Assembly (NCBI RefSeq): GCF_033344935.1
Contig: NZ_JAWPMM010000001.1
Span: forward strand, 2,528,001-2,592,000
DNA from: Reichenbachiella sp.
GTDB lineage: Bacteria > Bacteroidota > Bacteroidia > Cytophagales > Cyclobacteriaceae
DNA: 64,000 nucleotides
Direction: 5' to 3'
In this document: one piece after another, positions 35,319-44,228 of the stretch
How the letters are laid out: the number at the start of each line of letters is the position of its first letter
How positions within the stretch are numbered: the first letter of the stretch is position 1
Notes under the pieces: model-generated
What the model was told of the DNA's origin: nothing
Databases searched by the model: none
What the model saw: the letters and a program-made list of their open reading frames with translations, nothing else
Position numbers and translations under genes: made by a program

Positions 35319-35945
35319 TCAATCATTATTTCTCCGAAAATTGATCCCTTGGATTATCACAGCAATCGCATAAGCAAATAATAAGTAGCCTAGATAGTTC
35401 TGAGAAATCTCAAAGAACTGACAATCACATATGGAGGATATGGGGCTTGTTTTTCGGATAAAGGCCGAGAAACTAAATTCTAAGGCTTTTGTAAATGATA
35501 GTTCTGTGACTTGATTAATAGTGCCAAAGTACACCGCACCAAATAGGAAAATACTAGTCAATGGACTAGCTACTCCCCATAGCACCAAACCAGGCAGTCT
35601 GATGTATTTACTGCTCGAAGCCTTAGCCATATTGAGCAGCATCCAAATAATAACAAATACCGCAAGGACAAACGAAACCCAGATGACCAGATGGATATAG
35701 AAAAATCCGGGATAAACCTGACTGATGAAAATAATGGCTAGGGGTACCGAAATGCCAATGCCCAAATTGAGAATGGTGTATTTCTGAAGAAGCTCTTTTT
35801 GGTTCGTGTTTGGCAAATTGTAAGATTGTGAAACGATGGAATAGTCCACGCTGATTCTAAGATAAGAAAATATCTGATTACTCTGAGTGATAAGTCCTTT
35901 CAACCTCTTATTAGTCCGTATGATTGATCTACTTTTGCCATTCAA
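35319..35945 (-). CDS. Hypothetical membrane protein
   Basis: 208 residues. A polar N-terminal 55 residues is followed by about four hydrophobic segments (including ILNLGIGISVPLAIIFIS, VIWVSFVLAVFVIIWMLL, LVLWGVASPLTSIFLFGAV and YLLFAYAIAVIIQGI) and a cysteine pair in SSICDCQFF. It is convergent with the broken response regulator, ending 1 base after it. No family recognised. Confidence 0.6.
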   Translation of the reverse strand: MNGKSRSIIRTNKRLKGLITQSNQIFSYLRISVDYSIVSQSYNLPNTNQKELLQKYTILNLGIGISVPLAIIFISQVYPGFFYIHLVIWVSFVLAVFVIIWMLLNMAKASSSKYIRLPGLVLWGVASPLTSIFLFGAVYFGTINQVTELSFTKALEFSFSAFIRKTSPISSICDCQFFEISQNYLGYLLFAYAIAVIIQGINFRRNND

Positions 35946-35954
35946 ATATTTAAT

Positions 35955-36167
35955 ATGGAATCATTCAAACTACGACCAGACGAAGAATACATTGAGCTCA
36001 ACAATCTATTGAAGACCTTTGGCTGGGTAGCCACAGGAGGGGAGGCCAAAATCAGAATAGACAATGGTGAAGTGATCGTGAATGGAGAGGTAGAAACTCG
36101 CCGAAGAAAAAAAATGAAGGTCGGAGATCAGGTAGAGTTTGAAGGTCAGAAAGGAAAAGTAGAATAA
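35955..36167 (+). CDS. YbcJ-like S4-domain RNA-binding protein
   Basis: 70 residues, entirely an S4-type RNA-binding fold: EYIELNNLLKTFGWVATGGE, then KIRIDNGEVIVNGEVETRRR and a final KVGDQVEFEG. This is the length and layout of YbcJ-type proteins, which bind structured RNA, possibly in ribosome or tRNA metabolism. It is followed 2 bases later by the DUF3817 gene, so the pair is likely an operon. Confidence 0.88.
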   Translation: MESFKLRPDEEYIELNNLLKTFGWVATGGEAKIRIDNGEVIVNGEVETRRRKKMKVGDQVEFEGQKGKVE

Positions 36168-36169
36168 TC

Positions 36170-36472
36170 ATGGAATTGAAAACACCGATTGGTAGGTTGA
36201 GATTGTTGGCTGTGTTAGAGGGGATCAGCTACCTGTTATTTACCATTACCATGCCGCTTAAATACATGCTCGATATTCGTGAACCTAATTTTTACGTGGG
36301 GATGGCTCATGGCTGGCTATTTATCCTTTACGGAATTTTCTGTTTGCAAAATATCTATATCCATAAGTGGGGGATGAAAACATCTGCATTGGCTTTGATC
36401 GCATCTTTGATTCCTTTCGGGACTTTTTATGCGGATGTAAAAATCTTTAAGCCAGTAGCACAAAATTATTGA
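36170..36472 (+). CDS. DUF3817 membrane protein
   Basis: 100 residues with three hydrophobic segments. The opening GRLRLLAVLEGISYLLF and central VGMAHGWLFILYGIFCL fit the DUF3817 family, small inner-membrane proteins of unknown role also found fused to MFS proteins. It begins 2 bases after the S4-domain gene. Confidence 0.85.
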   Translation: MELKTPIGRLRLLAVLEGISYLLFTITMPLKYMLDIREPNFYVGMAHGWLFILYGIFCLQNIYIHKWGMKTSALALIASLIPFGTFYADVKIFKPVAQNY

Positions 36473-36811
36473 GTAGAGTCAACTGGTATTCATTATTTAT
36501 TGTCATATCGACGAAGGAGATATCTAATTTTTATTACGAACTGAAAGTCATTTCGTACGATGAAGTAGGGAGAAATCTCCTTAGCGGTCAGTAGCATTCG
36601 TCAGTTTGGACAAAACTGCTTGAAATATTTTGAGGAGATCACTCCGCTAAAGCTGCGGGATGACAATTAAAGAAAATACTTATTCAAACCTCAAATTTAC
36701 CCCCAGCTTCACAGAATGATCCTTTGATATCATCGAGTACAGATGTTCATCAACAAAAAAGGTAGACCAACCTTTACAGTCGATCCACCTTGCTTCACTA
36801 ATCCGTACTTT
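36473..36811. other. Intergenic stretch containing a fold-back repeat
   Basis: 339 bases between the convergent DUF3817 and gluconate-dehydrogenase-subunit genes. The only structure is the fold-back element at 36547-36664 plus a partial similar start (GTCATATCGACGAAGGAG) near 36503. I see no gene. Confidence 0.5.
36547..36664. repeat. Fold-back repeat with GTCAT/ATGAC ends
   Basis: The element begins GTCATTTCG and ends CGGGATGAC. Inside, TTAGCGG and CCGCTAA are perfectly complementary, and GGAGAAATCTCC faces GAGGAGATCACT, so the whole can fold on itself. It shares the style (GTCAT..CGA, GGAG, CTCC, ATGAC) of the repeats at 52702-53501 but not their sequence. Confidence 0.6.
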
Positions 36812-37414
36812 TTAAATCTTTCTGAACGCTCCTCTTGAGCCTTGCTTCCAATAAATAGGTTTGGTGTCGGCTTCTACATCCACACATCCTGTATACTTGC
36901 CCGGTATGGGCAGATAGTTGAAATTATTCTTGGCTACAACCTCAGATGACAAGTAAGCCCAGATAGACAATTGCTTGATCATCACGTAAGGCTGTCGAGT
37001 TTCGAATGACTCGCCAGTTTCTTGATTGGTAAATGTGTATTGGTCGTTTTTCTCTATGTATTTTTCTTCCTTCAATAGAATGGCTTCTTTTTCTTTTTGC
37101 TTGAGAGATTCAAAATCCAACTCCTTGAATTTAGTTAGGGCTTCTAAGAATACTTGCTGCTCTTGGGTAGTATAGAAATCACTCACGATTCTATCAATGA
37201 AAGGCCCCACTTTGGCGTCTTTTGCTCCCGGTGATTTTTCTGAATGAGGCAATATGGTTTCGGCTATTTCTTCGAGCAGCTTGATTTGTTTGCTCGACAA
37301 GAGTCCTACCTGCTCTTCGGAGAACGTACAACCATTCAGTAAAAACGCATCCGCGCCAATCACCGTACCACCCACGATCAGTCCTACAGATTTTAATATA
37401 TCACGTCTATTCAT
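36812..37414 (-). CDS. Gluconate 2-dehydrogenase subunit 3-like protein
   Basis: 200 residues. The N-terminus has a Tat-type twin arginine (NRRDILKSVGLIVGG) and a possible lipobox at LLNGC. The body (LLEEIAETILPHSEKSPGAK, DRIVSDFYTTQEQQVFLEAL) fits the small subunit family that accompanies GMC-type membrane sugar dehydrogenases and helps export them through Tat. It begins 3 bases after the stop of the GMC gene, so they form one unit. It would place the dehydrogenase in the periplasm, with electrons going to cytochrome c. Confidence 0.88.
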   Translation of the reverse strand: MNRRDILKSVGLIVGGTVIGADAFLLNGCTFSEEQVGLLSSKQIKLLEEIAETILPHSEKSPGAKDAKVGPFIDRIVSDFYTTQEQQVFLEALTKFKELDFESLKQKEKEAILLKEEKYIEKNDQYTFTNQETGESFETRQPYVMIKQLSIWAYLSSEVVAKNNFNYLPIPGKYTGCVDVEADTKPIYWKQGSRGAFRKI

Positions 37415-37417
37415 GGC

Positions 37418-39142
37418 TTATAGGTTTCCTTTTTTCAATTCGTCTATGGCATAGTTGGATGCCCTTGCGGTAATCGCCATATAGGTCAGCGACGGATTCT
37501 GACAGGCCGACGATGTCATACATGCGCCGTCCGATACGAATACGTTCTTTGCATTGTGAATCTGATTGAATTTATTCAATACAGAGTCTTTGGGACTATG
37601 CCCCATACGTGCCGTACCCATCTCATGGATACCCAGTCCAACATTCCATTTTGGGTCAATACCTGTGCTTACGTCTTTGCAACCGAAGGCCTCCATCATT
37701 TCCGCAGCATTGTTGAGCGCATCTTCGAGCATCACGTTTTCATTGTCTTTAAACTCAGCATCTACTTCGACAAGCGGTACACCCCAGTCGTCTGTTTGTT
37801 CTTTGTTCAAGGTAATTCTATTTTCAGCATAGGGCAGTTGCTCTCCCATAGGGCCCATGCCCATGCCCCAGGAACCAAATTCAGTGAGCTTGTCCTTGAA
37901 GTCAGAGCCGATTGTTGGATCGCCTGGTTTCCAATTGCCAGTCCAACGACTGGCACCCAACTGATAAGCATAGCCCCTTAGGAAACTTTGCTGTTTGTCG
38001 TTTTTATAATTTCGAAATCTTGGCATGTATAGCCCCGTCGGACGATGTCCCTTATAATAGCTGTCCTCATAGCCTTCGATTCTGCCACGTGCATGTCCTC
38101 TAAAATCGTGATCCATCAAGTATCGACCAAGTACATCACTTTCATTGCCTAGACCCTCTTGAAAGGTGTTTGATTTTGAATTAAGAAGTATAGCTGTTGT
38201 GTTTACAGTTCCTGCATTCAAGAATATCACCTTGCTGAAGTATTCGATCGTTTCTTTGGTATTGGCATCGATCACTCGTACACCAATGGCTTTGCGTTTC
38301 GCATCATCGTAAATGATAGAATGCACTACCGAATGCGGTCTCAGCGTCATGAATCCAGTTTTCTTAGCCGCAGGTAGGGTAGAGCTGTTGGCGCTGTAAT
38401 AGCCGCCAAAAGGACAACCCCGTGCACATCGATTTCTTGCCATACAAGGTCCTCGTTCATTGTGTCGCTGGGTGATGTTGGCCGATCTGCCAATCACTAC
38501 ATTCCGTGAAGGGAAAGCACCTTCGATGGTTTTTTTGATGTCTTTCTCCACGCAGTTCATATCGAAGGGCGGAAGAAACTCTCCATCAGGGATTTGATCT
38601 AGTCCATCTCTATTACCGCTAATGCCGATAAATTTCTCAACGTAGCTATACCACGGTGCCAAGTCCGCATAGCGAATAGGCCAGTCAATGCCATGCCCGT
38701 CTTTGGCGTTGGCTTCAAAATCCAAGTCGCTCCAGCGCTGTACTTGTCGGGCCCACATGAGTGATTTGCCACCCACCTGATAGCCTCTGATCCAGTCAAA
38801 CGGTTTGATTTGAATATAGGGATGTTCTTTGTCTTTCACAAAGTGATGCTCATGCTCCTTGGTAAAAGCATAACATTTCCCAACCACGGGATTGTCTGCT
38901 ATCACTTGTGGATCCATGGCCATGCCGTGGGGATCGGTCCAGGGTTCCATAGTGGCAGTGGGATAGTCGCCGTGTTCGATATTCCTGCCTCGCTCTAGTA
39001 CGAGTGTGTTGAATCCCTTTTCGGTAAACTCTTTGGCTGCCCAGCCACCACTCATCCCAGAGCCTACTACAATGGCATCGAAGTGATTGGCTTTGTTGGA
39101 ATTGATGTTGAACGCGGTGCTATCTTTTTGGATCATGCTCAT
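37418..39142 (-). CDS. GMC-family oxidoreductase (putative glycoside 3-dehydrogenase large subunit)
   Basis: 574 residues. FAD-binding start AIVVGSGMSGGWAAKEFTEK, then YQVGGKSLMWARQVQRWS, a cysteine-containing insert (RNRCARGCPFGGYY) and the C-terminal block GLGIHEMGTARMGHSP with DGACMTSSACQNPSLTYMAI, which holds the catalytic His/Asn positions. No own signal peptide; export would rely on the Tat signal of the small subunit. The family oxidises sugars and polyols. With subunit 3, a cytochrome c and TIM-barrel isomerases it matches glucoside-3-dehydrogenase clusters that make 3-keto sugars; the exact substrate is inferred only. Confidence 0.9.
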   Translation of the reverse strand: MSMIQKDSTAFNINSNKANHFDAIVVGSGMSGGWAAKEFTEKGFNTLVLERGRNIEHGDYPTATMEPWTDPHGMAMDPQVIADNPVVGKCYAFTKEHEHHFVKDKEHPYIQIKPFDWIRGYQVGGKSLMWARQVQRWSDLDFEANAKDGHGIDWPIRYADLAPWYSYVEKFIGISGNRDGLDQIPDGEFLPPFDMNCVEKDIKKTIEGAFPSRNVVIGRSANITQRHNERGPCMARNRCARGCPFGGYYSANSSTLPAAKKTGFMTLRPHSVVHSIIYDDAKRKAIGVRVIDANTKETIEYFSKVIFLNAGTVNTTAILLNSKSNTFQEGLGNESDVLGRYLMDHDFRGHARGRIEGYEDSYYKGHRPTGLYMPRFRNYKNDKQQSFLRGYAYQLGASRWTGNWKPGDPTIGSDFKDKLTEFGSWGMGMGPMGEQLPYAENRITLNKEQTDDWGVPLVEVDAEFKDNENVMLEDALNNAAEMMEAFGCKDVSTGIDPKWNVGLGIHEMGTARMGHSPKDSVLNKFNQIHNAKNVFVSDGACMTSSACQNPSLTYMAITARASNYAIDELKKGNL

Positions 39143-39163
39143 AGCTTTTAGAGTTTAATGCAA

Positions 39164-40105
39164 TTATAAGGAGGCTATCGTTTTGTCTAACAAGGCCTTG
39201 GTGGCTTTGATGCCATCATATTCGCTGAGTTTTTTTCCTTCGTATTCGACACCAATGTATCCTTTGAATCCGGCGCTCTTTACGATCTTCAGCATTTTGG
39301 CGAAGTCCGAATGAATCTCATTGCCCTCCTCATCAAAATCATGAGATTTGGCACTCACACCTTTGGCAAAAGGCATAATGTCCTTCATGCCTTGATAGCG
39401 ATCGTAGTCTTCCAGACAGTTCCAGTTTTCATCGCGAGTGATACAGAAGTTGCCAAAATCAGGCAGCGTACCGCAGTTGTTCATATCTACAGTAGAGATA
39501 ACTTTGTTGAGCCATTTTCCATTGGAGGAAAAGCCACCGTGATTTTCTACCAGCACATTGATGTCATAGTCTTTGGCGAATGTAGCCAGGCTACGGAGGC
39601 CTTCTATTGCATTTTGTTGCACTTCCTCTGCGGTGCCATCTCCTGCAGCATTTACACGGATGCTATGGCAGCCTAATTGTTGTGCCGCTTCGATCCATTT
39701 GTAATGGTTTTCTACGGCTTGGTTTCTTTTTGTCAGATCATTATCTCCTAATTCTCCTTCGCCATCTATCATGATTAGGAGACTCTTCACTCCATTGTCT
39801 TCAGCGACTTGTTTCATCTGGTTGATGTAGGCTTTGTCCTTGGCTTTGTCTTTGAAAAACTGACTAACATATTCGACGGCCGAGATACCGAAATCATTTT
39901 TAGCCACTTTAGCAAAGTCCAAATTGTCCATTTCGCCAGCAAACAAAGTCTTATGCAAGGACCACTGGGCTAAGGAGATTTTAAAATCTGTGGCTTTCAT
40001 AGTTTTTGCGCATGCGCTTAATAATGGTGAGCTGGCTATAGCAAGACTACCTGTGAGAAGGCCTGATTGCTTGATGAAGTTTCTTCTGGTCGTATTTGTT
40101 TTCAT
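39164..40105 (-). CDS. Tat-exported sugar phosphate isomerase/epimerase-like TIM barrel
   Basis: 313 residues. A Tat signal ([20 protein letters not shown]) ends in a lipobox-like LLSAC. The rest is an AP-endonuclease-2/xylose-isomerase-like barrel with metal ligands visible in [38 protein letters not shown] and IGVEYEGK. Periplasmic members of this family in such clusters act on 3-keto-glycosides, as lyases or epimerases. The gene lies between the GMC gene and the cytochrome gene on the same strand. Confidence 0.85.
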   Translation of the reverse strand: MKTNTTRRNFIKQSGLLTGSLAIASSPLLSACAKTMKATDFKISLAQWSLHKTLFAGEMDNLDFAKVAKNDFGISAVEYVSQFFKDKAKDKAYINQMKQVAEDNGVKSLLIMIDGEGELGDNDLTKRNQAVENHYKWIEAAQQLGCHSIRVNAAGDGTAEEVQQNAIEGLRSLATFAKDYDINVLVENHGGFSSNGKWLNKVISTVDMNNCGTLPDFGNFCITRDENWNCLEDYDRYQGMKDIMPFAKGVSAKSHDFDEEGNEIHSDFAKMLKIVKSAGFKGYIGVEYEGKKLSEYDGIKATKALLDKTIASL

Positions 40106-40124
40106 TTCTGTATCGTGTTTGAGA

Positions 40125-40481
40125 TTAGTTCAAGGAATTGATCCATTGAGCAATATCTAATAATTCTTCCTTATCGAGGTGGGGTAATGCTATCATTGGC
40201 GCAGGGTAATCCGGCCAGTTTTCTGGTTCCGGCTTGTAGATCAGCTCCACGATGCGTTCGTTGCTGTAGTTGCGCTTGGCGATTTCTACATAGGGAGGGC
40301 CTACCAATTTCTCATTCTCCTTGTGACAAGCAAAGCAGGTGTTTTTCTCCAACAGTTGCTTGATTTTGAATTTGTTGGCAACGGGTTTTTCTGCAGCAGA
40401 TTGCTCATTTGTTTTTCCCGATCCACAGCTTAAGATAGCTAGACTCAAGCAGCAGAAAACAAAGTATTGTAGTGTTCTCAT
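40125..40481 (-). CDS. Small c-type cytochrome lipoprotein
   Basis: 118 residues. A lipoprotein signal ends at LAILSCGSG. One heme-binding CxxCH ([18 protein letters not shown]) and a distal Met in [10 protein letters not shown] give a class I monoheme cytochrome; the C-terminus ends in the usual helix [11 protein letters not shown]. As first gene of the minus-strand unit it is the likely electron acceptor of the GMC dehydrogenase on the outer face of the inner membrane. Confidence 0.92.
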   Translation of the reverse strand: MRTLQYFVFCCLSLAILSCGSGKTNEQSAAEKPVANKFKIKQLLEKNTCFACHKENEKLVGPPYVEIAKRNYSNERIVELIYKPEPENWPDYPAPMIALPHLDKEELLDIAQWINSLN

Positions 40482-40861
40482 TTAATCGTTGATAAAGTAG
40501 TATGACTAAGTGTATAAAATCTATCAATCATGGATTGATAGGATTCTATTTCATATAAAACTTTATCTAAAGTATAGGATATGAATAAATGACTTGTTTA
40601 AAATCATTCAATGAATGAAATTGTACATTGGCAGCCCTTTCGTCATCACACGGCTCGACGCAAGGAGAGTCCGGGTAATCTGTTAGAACAAGTAACAGCA
40701 CTCACGATGTCTCTATTTGTTCACCTTTGATCTCATCCAAAAAATTCCTATCTTGAGTGGCAGCCCTTCTGAGAATTTTTTATAATTCAATTTTTTAGAT
40801 TTTGATGCATTGTGGATAAAGTGCATTGCGTTTAACAAATGTTATTCTTAAAAATACTCAT
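40482..40861. other. Divergent intergenic region with a repeat
   Basis: 380 bases between the cytochrome gene and the orphan secreted-protein gene. It includes the left inverted repeat (40641-40686) and a short motif, GGCAGCCCTT, present at 40630-40639 and 40759-40768. Both promoters must lie here, but none stands out. Confidence 0.45.
40641..40686. repeat. Left imperfect inverted repeat of a possible cassette
   Basis: This 46-base stretch (CGTCATCACACGG.. to ..CGGGTAATCTGTTAG) matches the reverse strand of 41657-41703 at roughly three quarters of positions, including the uninterrupted 11-mer CGGGTAATCTG. The two face each other across a single gene. Confidence 0.65.
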
Positions 40862-41515
40862 ATGAAAAAATCAGTCATCCTCATCATTATTGTGGCAAGT
40901 CTAAATAGCGTTTTTGGTCAAACAACTGATAGCCTATTTATTTATTCTCTTGAAAAAGCCTCGTGTAAACAGGTTCAGAAGGAAATGCTTGAATACCTAC
41001 AGAAGCAGATGTTAGATACTTTATCAGAAGAAGATTATGTTAAGTTAGTCGATTTACAGATGCAATTTATGAACTGCACTTTATCTCAGCGTAATAAAAA
41101 AGATAAGGACAGTACTTCTATTGCAGTATATTCAATCAGAGATAAGAAGGTTCTTTTTGGTATAATGAAGGTAAAGGGCTTGAACGAGTTTACTGAAAAA
41201 ATGCAGAAACTAGCTTCAAACATTCATGTTGAAGGTGATCCCATTTTGACATTTTCAGCCCAACAATATGCTAACTTTTCGCTAGCAGCATGGTACGATG
41301 CAGCATATAGAAATGATCCCTCCCTAATAATTTCCCCTATATGGACCACTGACAAGTTTGCAATTAAACAGATAATGGTAGAGTCTAATATTTATGAACC
41401 TTATAAAAAACTGAGAGATGAGGTCGAACATAGAATTGAAAGTCTACCCGACACTTATAACCCCAAGAAGAATCCTGGAATTTTAATCAATCCTTTTATT
41501 CCGTTCAAATGGTGA
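40862..41515 (+). CDS. Orphan secreted protein of unknown function
   Basis: 217 residues from the ATG at 40862, chosen over a TTG at 40826 because it opens a clear signal peptide (MKKSVILIIIVASLNSVFGQ). The mature part is charged and mostly helical, with a cysteine in KASCKQVQKEML and another in QFMNCTLSQR, and a C-terminal NPFIPFKW. No family recognised. It separates the two halves of the sugar-oxidation cluster, is bounded by inverted repeats, and has no obvious link to its neighbours. Confidence 0.65.
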   Translation: MKKSVILIIIVASLNSVFGQTTDSLFIYSLEKASCKQVQKEMLEYLQKQMLDTLSEEDYVKLVDLQMQFMNCTLSQRNKKDKDSTSIAVYSIRDKKVLFGIMKVKGLNEFTEKMQKLASNIHVEGDPILTFSAQQYANFSLAAWYDAAYRNDPSLIISPIWTTDKFAIKQIMVESNIYEPYKKLRDEVEHRIESLPDTYNPKKNPGILINPFIPFKW

Positions 41516-41549
41516 TTACAAATGCTTTGAATGAGTGGGGTTTCATTTT

Positions 41550-41637
41550 CCGCCCTTGTTGGTCTTGTGACCAAGAAGACTACTGCAGTTAGTTAATAGC
41601 ACTTGCAGTTTGTTGGAGACAAGTCCAACAAAGGCAG
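41550..41637. repeat. Fold-back (cruciform-like) element
   Basis: The outer arms CCGCCCTTGTTGGTCTTGT and ACAAGTCCAACAAAGGCAG are complementary at 16 of 19 positions. Each arm also contains its own small hairpin (TCTTGGTC-type around 41563 and TTTGTTGGA/TCCAACAAA at 41609-41632). This layout is typical of dispersed palindromic repeats. Confidence 0.65.
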
Positions 41638-41656
41638 AAAAGAGTACCTCATATCG

Positions 41657-41703
41657 CTGACAGATTACCCGAATGCTCCTAATAGTCGCATCGTGTAATG
41701 ACG
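41657..41703. repeat. Right imperfect inverted repeat of a possible cassette
   Basis: Reverse-strand counterpart of 40641-40686; shares CAGATTACCCG and the CGTCAT/ATGACG end. The pair encloses 1063 bases carrying the orphan secreted-protein gene. Confidence 0.65.
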
Positions 41704-41849
41704 GGGTAGGGAAGACTCAGGGTTTTCAAAGGCGCTCTTTCCAAACCCTGTCCATTGGGCCACGTTGAAATGTCGGTCTGCTACTAGCAGCAAGGCTTCG
41801 AGGGCCTCAGCCTGACAGTTTTACTTGCCTTTGAAAAAGTTTATTGTAG

Positions 41850-42872
41850 TTATGTCATCACTTTATTCCTCACCCTAAACTCCTGTGGAGAGCACTTCTC
41901 TTGTTTTTTAAAAACTGTCGAGAAGTATTGGCTGGTGGCAAAACCGCAGGTGTAGGCTATCTGCGTAGCGCTAAGGTCTGGGTTGTCTAAGAGTAACTTC
42001 TTGGACCAGTCGATGCGCTGCTTGGTCAAGAGCTGCATAGGGGTGAGGTTAGTCAGTTGCTTGCAATGGTGAGTGAATCTGGTAGCACCCAAGCCAGACG
42101 AGGTAGCCATTTCTTCGATGGTCCAAGGGTGAGAGAGGTTGTTGGATAGCTCGGAAATGAATTGCTTGGCAGAGCGCATGCTGTCGGTGAGTGACTCATT
42201 CAAAACCATCTTCCCTTTATCAAACATATCGAGCAAATGAATTAAGAGTTCATTGATATGAATTCTAAGTTTCGAAGCGGATGAACCATTTACATCCTGA
42301 TGAATGGTTTGATTGATTTGTTTGAAACAGGCTTTGATCTCTGGTGTGGCCTTCCACACGGGTTGCTCGTTTTGTCTAAGTAGCAAGTTGAGGCGATTGA
42401 GATCATCGTCGGAGAGTACAATCCAGTCCGGCCAGCTCCACTGCTGGTGCGGACGACGAACCCCCACATCGATGATCACCCAGTAGAATTTCCCGATACC
42501 CACATGAGGATTGCCCACCTTGTGCTGCTGCCACGGGCGTGTAATGGTGAAATCGCCGGGGAATAGTTCTGTTTCTGTGTTTTCTACAGCGTATGGCATG
42601 TGACCGGATTCGAGAAAATGAAATTCGACCCCTTCATTTCTATGCCAATCCAATCCCCAGTCTTGCACTTCATTGGCACTCCAATAGCCAATGGTATTCA
42701 AGCCTTTAGTATCCTCAGTCAATCGATCACCGGGGTAGGTGTGCCGAGCGAGGGCTTTAAATTCTACCTTTTCACGCTGCACTGCGTCGACGAGTGGCAG
42801 ACAGGTATCTGCGTGGTAGACCGATCCATTCTCTTCCTTGTAGGGTACGATGCTTTGTTTAATATTATTCAT
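41850..42872 (-). CDS. AraC-family transcriptional regulator
   Basis: 340 residues. An N-terminal cupin-like sensing part (HFLESGHMPYAVENTETELF, PGDFTITRPWQQHKV) and a C-terminal pair of helix-turn-helices (WTIEEMATSSGLGATRFTHH and LSATQIAYTCGFATSQYFST, ending SPQEFRVR). It is divergent from the MFS-Gfo/Idh-isomerase-DUF1080 operon with 120 bases between them, so it is the probable activator of that operon in response to a sugar. Confidence 0.92.
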   Translation of the reverse strand: MNNIKQSIVPYKEENGSVYHADTCLPLVDAVQREKVEFKALARHTYPGDRLTEDTKGLNTIGYWSANEVQDWGLDWHRNEGVEFHFLESGHMPYAVENTETELFPGDFTITRPWQQHKVGNPHVGIGKFYWVIIDVGVRRPHQQWSWPDWIVLSDDDLNRLNLLLRQNEQPVWKATPEIKACFKQINQTIHQDVNGSSASKLRIHINELLIHLLDMFDKGKMVLNESLTDSMRSAKQFISELSNNLSHPWTIEEMATSSGLGATRFTHHCKQLTNLTPMQLLTKQRIDWSKKLLLDNPDLSATQIAYTCGFATSQYFSTVFKKQEKCSPQEFRVRNKVMT

Positions 42873-42992
42873 TGAAATATTTTAAACATGTAATGATTTG
42901 AATAAAGCTATTTTGCTTTAAATAATCCTGCTTTGGGGAAGTGGGATAAAAGGATTGATCAAATTTATACAAAAACTACTTAATAGTATTAA

Positions 42993-44225
42993 ATGAAGAA
43001 ATCAACACAAATCCAGCTGTCTGTGATGATGTTTCTGGAGTTTTTTATCTGGGGAGGATGGTTCGTCACCCTGGGTACTTTTCTGGGGAACAATCTGAAT
43101 GCTACCGGAGCAGAAACGGGCATGGCGTATTCTACGCAGTCGTGGGGTGCCATCATCGCACCATTCGTCATAGGTCTGATCGCCGATCGTTTTTTTAATG
43201 CCGAGCGGATACTAGGTGTACTGCATATCGCTGGCGCTATCCTATTGTTTCAGATGTCACATGCTTCTGATTTTGGCACGTTTTACCCTTATATTCTGGG
43301 TTACATGATTGTGTATATGCCCACGTTGGCTTTGGTCAATTCGGTATCCTTCAATCAAATGACTGATCCCGCGAAAGAGTTTTCTTATATCAGAGTTTGG
43401 GGAACTGTTGGTTGGATCGTAGCGGGATTGGCAATTAGCTATGTTTTTGGATGGGATTCGAGTGCCAATATCCAGAGAGGCCTTTTGAGAAATACTTTTT
43501 TGATGACTGCTTTTGCGTCAGGGATTTTAGGGCTCTTTAGTTATAGTTTGCCAAAGACACCTCCAAAAGCGAAAGCAGGAGAGAAAATTACCTTATCAGA
43601 TATCCTTGGCCTGGATGCCATCAAATTACTGAAGGATCGAAATTTCTTAATCTTTTTTTTATCATCAGTTCTGATCTGTATTCCACTCGCATTTTATTAT
43701 CAGAATGCTAATCCGTTTTTAGCTGAAATCGGCGTAGACAACCCTACTGGCAAGATGACCATTGGCCAGGCTTCGGAGGTATTGTTCATGCTTTTGTTAC
43801 CCATTTTCTTCAAGCGTTTTGGTTTTAAGAAAACCATTCTGTTTGGTATGCTGGCTTGGGCAATACGTTATGTGTTTTTTGCCTATGGCAATGCGGATGA
43901 ACTCACGTTTATGTTGATCCTCGGGATTGCTTTACACGGAATATGTTATGATTTCTTTTTTGTGTCTGGGCAGATTTATACGGATACCAAAGCAGGTGAA
44001 AGTCACAAAAGCGCGGCGCAGGGTTTGATCACGTTGGCCACGTATGGTGTAGGGATGCTCATCGGATTTTGGGTGGCGGGTAAAATATCCGACAGCTATG
44101 TGAGTGCTGATGGTCTTCACGATTGGCAAGCAATCTGGCTTTTCCCAGCGGGTTTTGCGGCACTGATCTTGGTCATTTTTGCCATTAGTTTCAAAAACGA
44201 AAAAGTAGAGTACAAAGCTTCCTAA
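42993..44225 (+). CDS. MFS transporter of the nucleoside:H+ symporter (NupG) type
   Basis: 410 residues with about twelve membrane segments. The start QLSVMMFLEFFIWGGWFVTL and the loop PFVIGLIADRFFNAERILG fit the Nuc_H_symport group of the major facilitator superfamily. In Bacteroidota, genes of this type often stand with Gfo/Idh and isomerase genes and probably import modified sugars rather than nucleosides (inference from context). First gene of a four-gene operon; the next start is 3 bases after its stop. Confidence 0.85.
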   Translation: MKKSTQIQLSVMMFLEFFIWGGWFVTLGTFLGNNLNATGAETGMAYSTQSWGAIIAPFVIGLIADRFFNAERILGVLHIAGAILLFQMSHASDFGTFYPYILGYMIVYMPTLALVNSVSFNQMTDPAKEFSYIRVWGTVGWIVAGLAISYVFGWDSSANIQRGLLRNTFLMTAFASGILGLFSYSLPKTPPKAKAGEKITLSDILGLDAIKLLKDRNFLIFFLSSVLICIPLAFYYQNANPFLAEIGVDNPTGKMTIGQASEVLFMLLLPIFFKRFGFKKTILFGMLAWAIRYVFFAYGNADELTFMLILGIALHGICYDFFFVSGQIYTDTKAGESHKSAAQGLITLATYGVGMLIGFWVAGKISDSYVSADGLHDWQAIWLFPAGFAALILVIFAISFKNEKVEYKAS

Positions 44226-44228
44226 TTC

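Larger units (their letters stand above)
41516..41849. other. Structured intergenic stretch
   Basis: 334 bases with no gene but several structures: the fold-back at 41550-41637, the right inverted repeat at 41657-41703, and a further hairpin between CAGGGTTT (41719-41726) and AAACCCTG (41743-41750). Confidence 0.5.

Noticed and set aside
37556-37981. 141-codon open frame on the plus strand
   Set aside because: It is antisense to the GMC oxidoreductase gene, whose protein matches its family along the full length; the frame has no recognisable domain or signal.
40641-41703. Integron attC-flanked cassette
   Set aside because: The facing repeats are inverted to one another and lack the attC core sites; no integrase is present.
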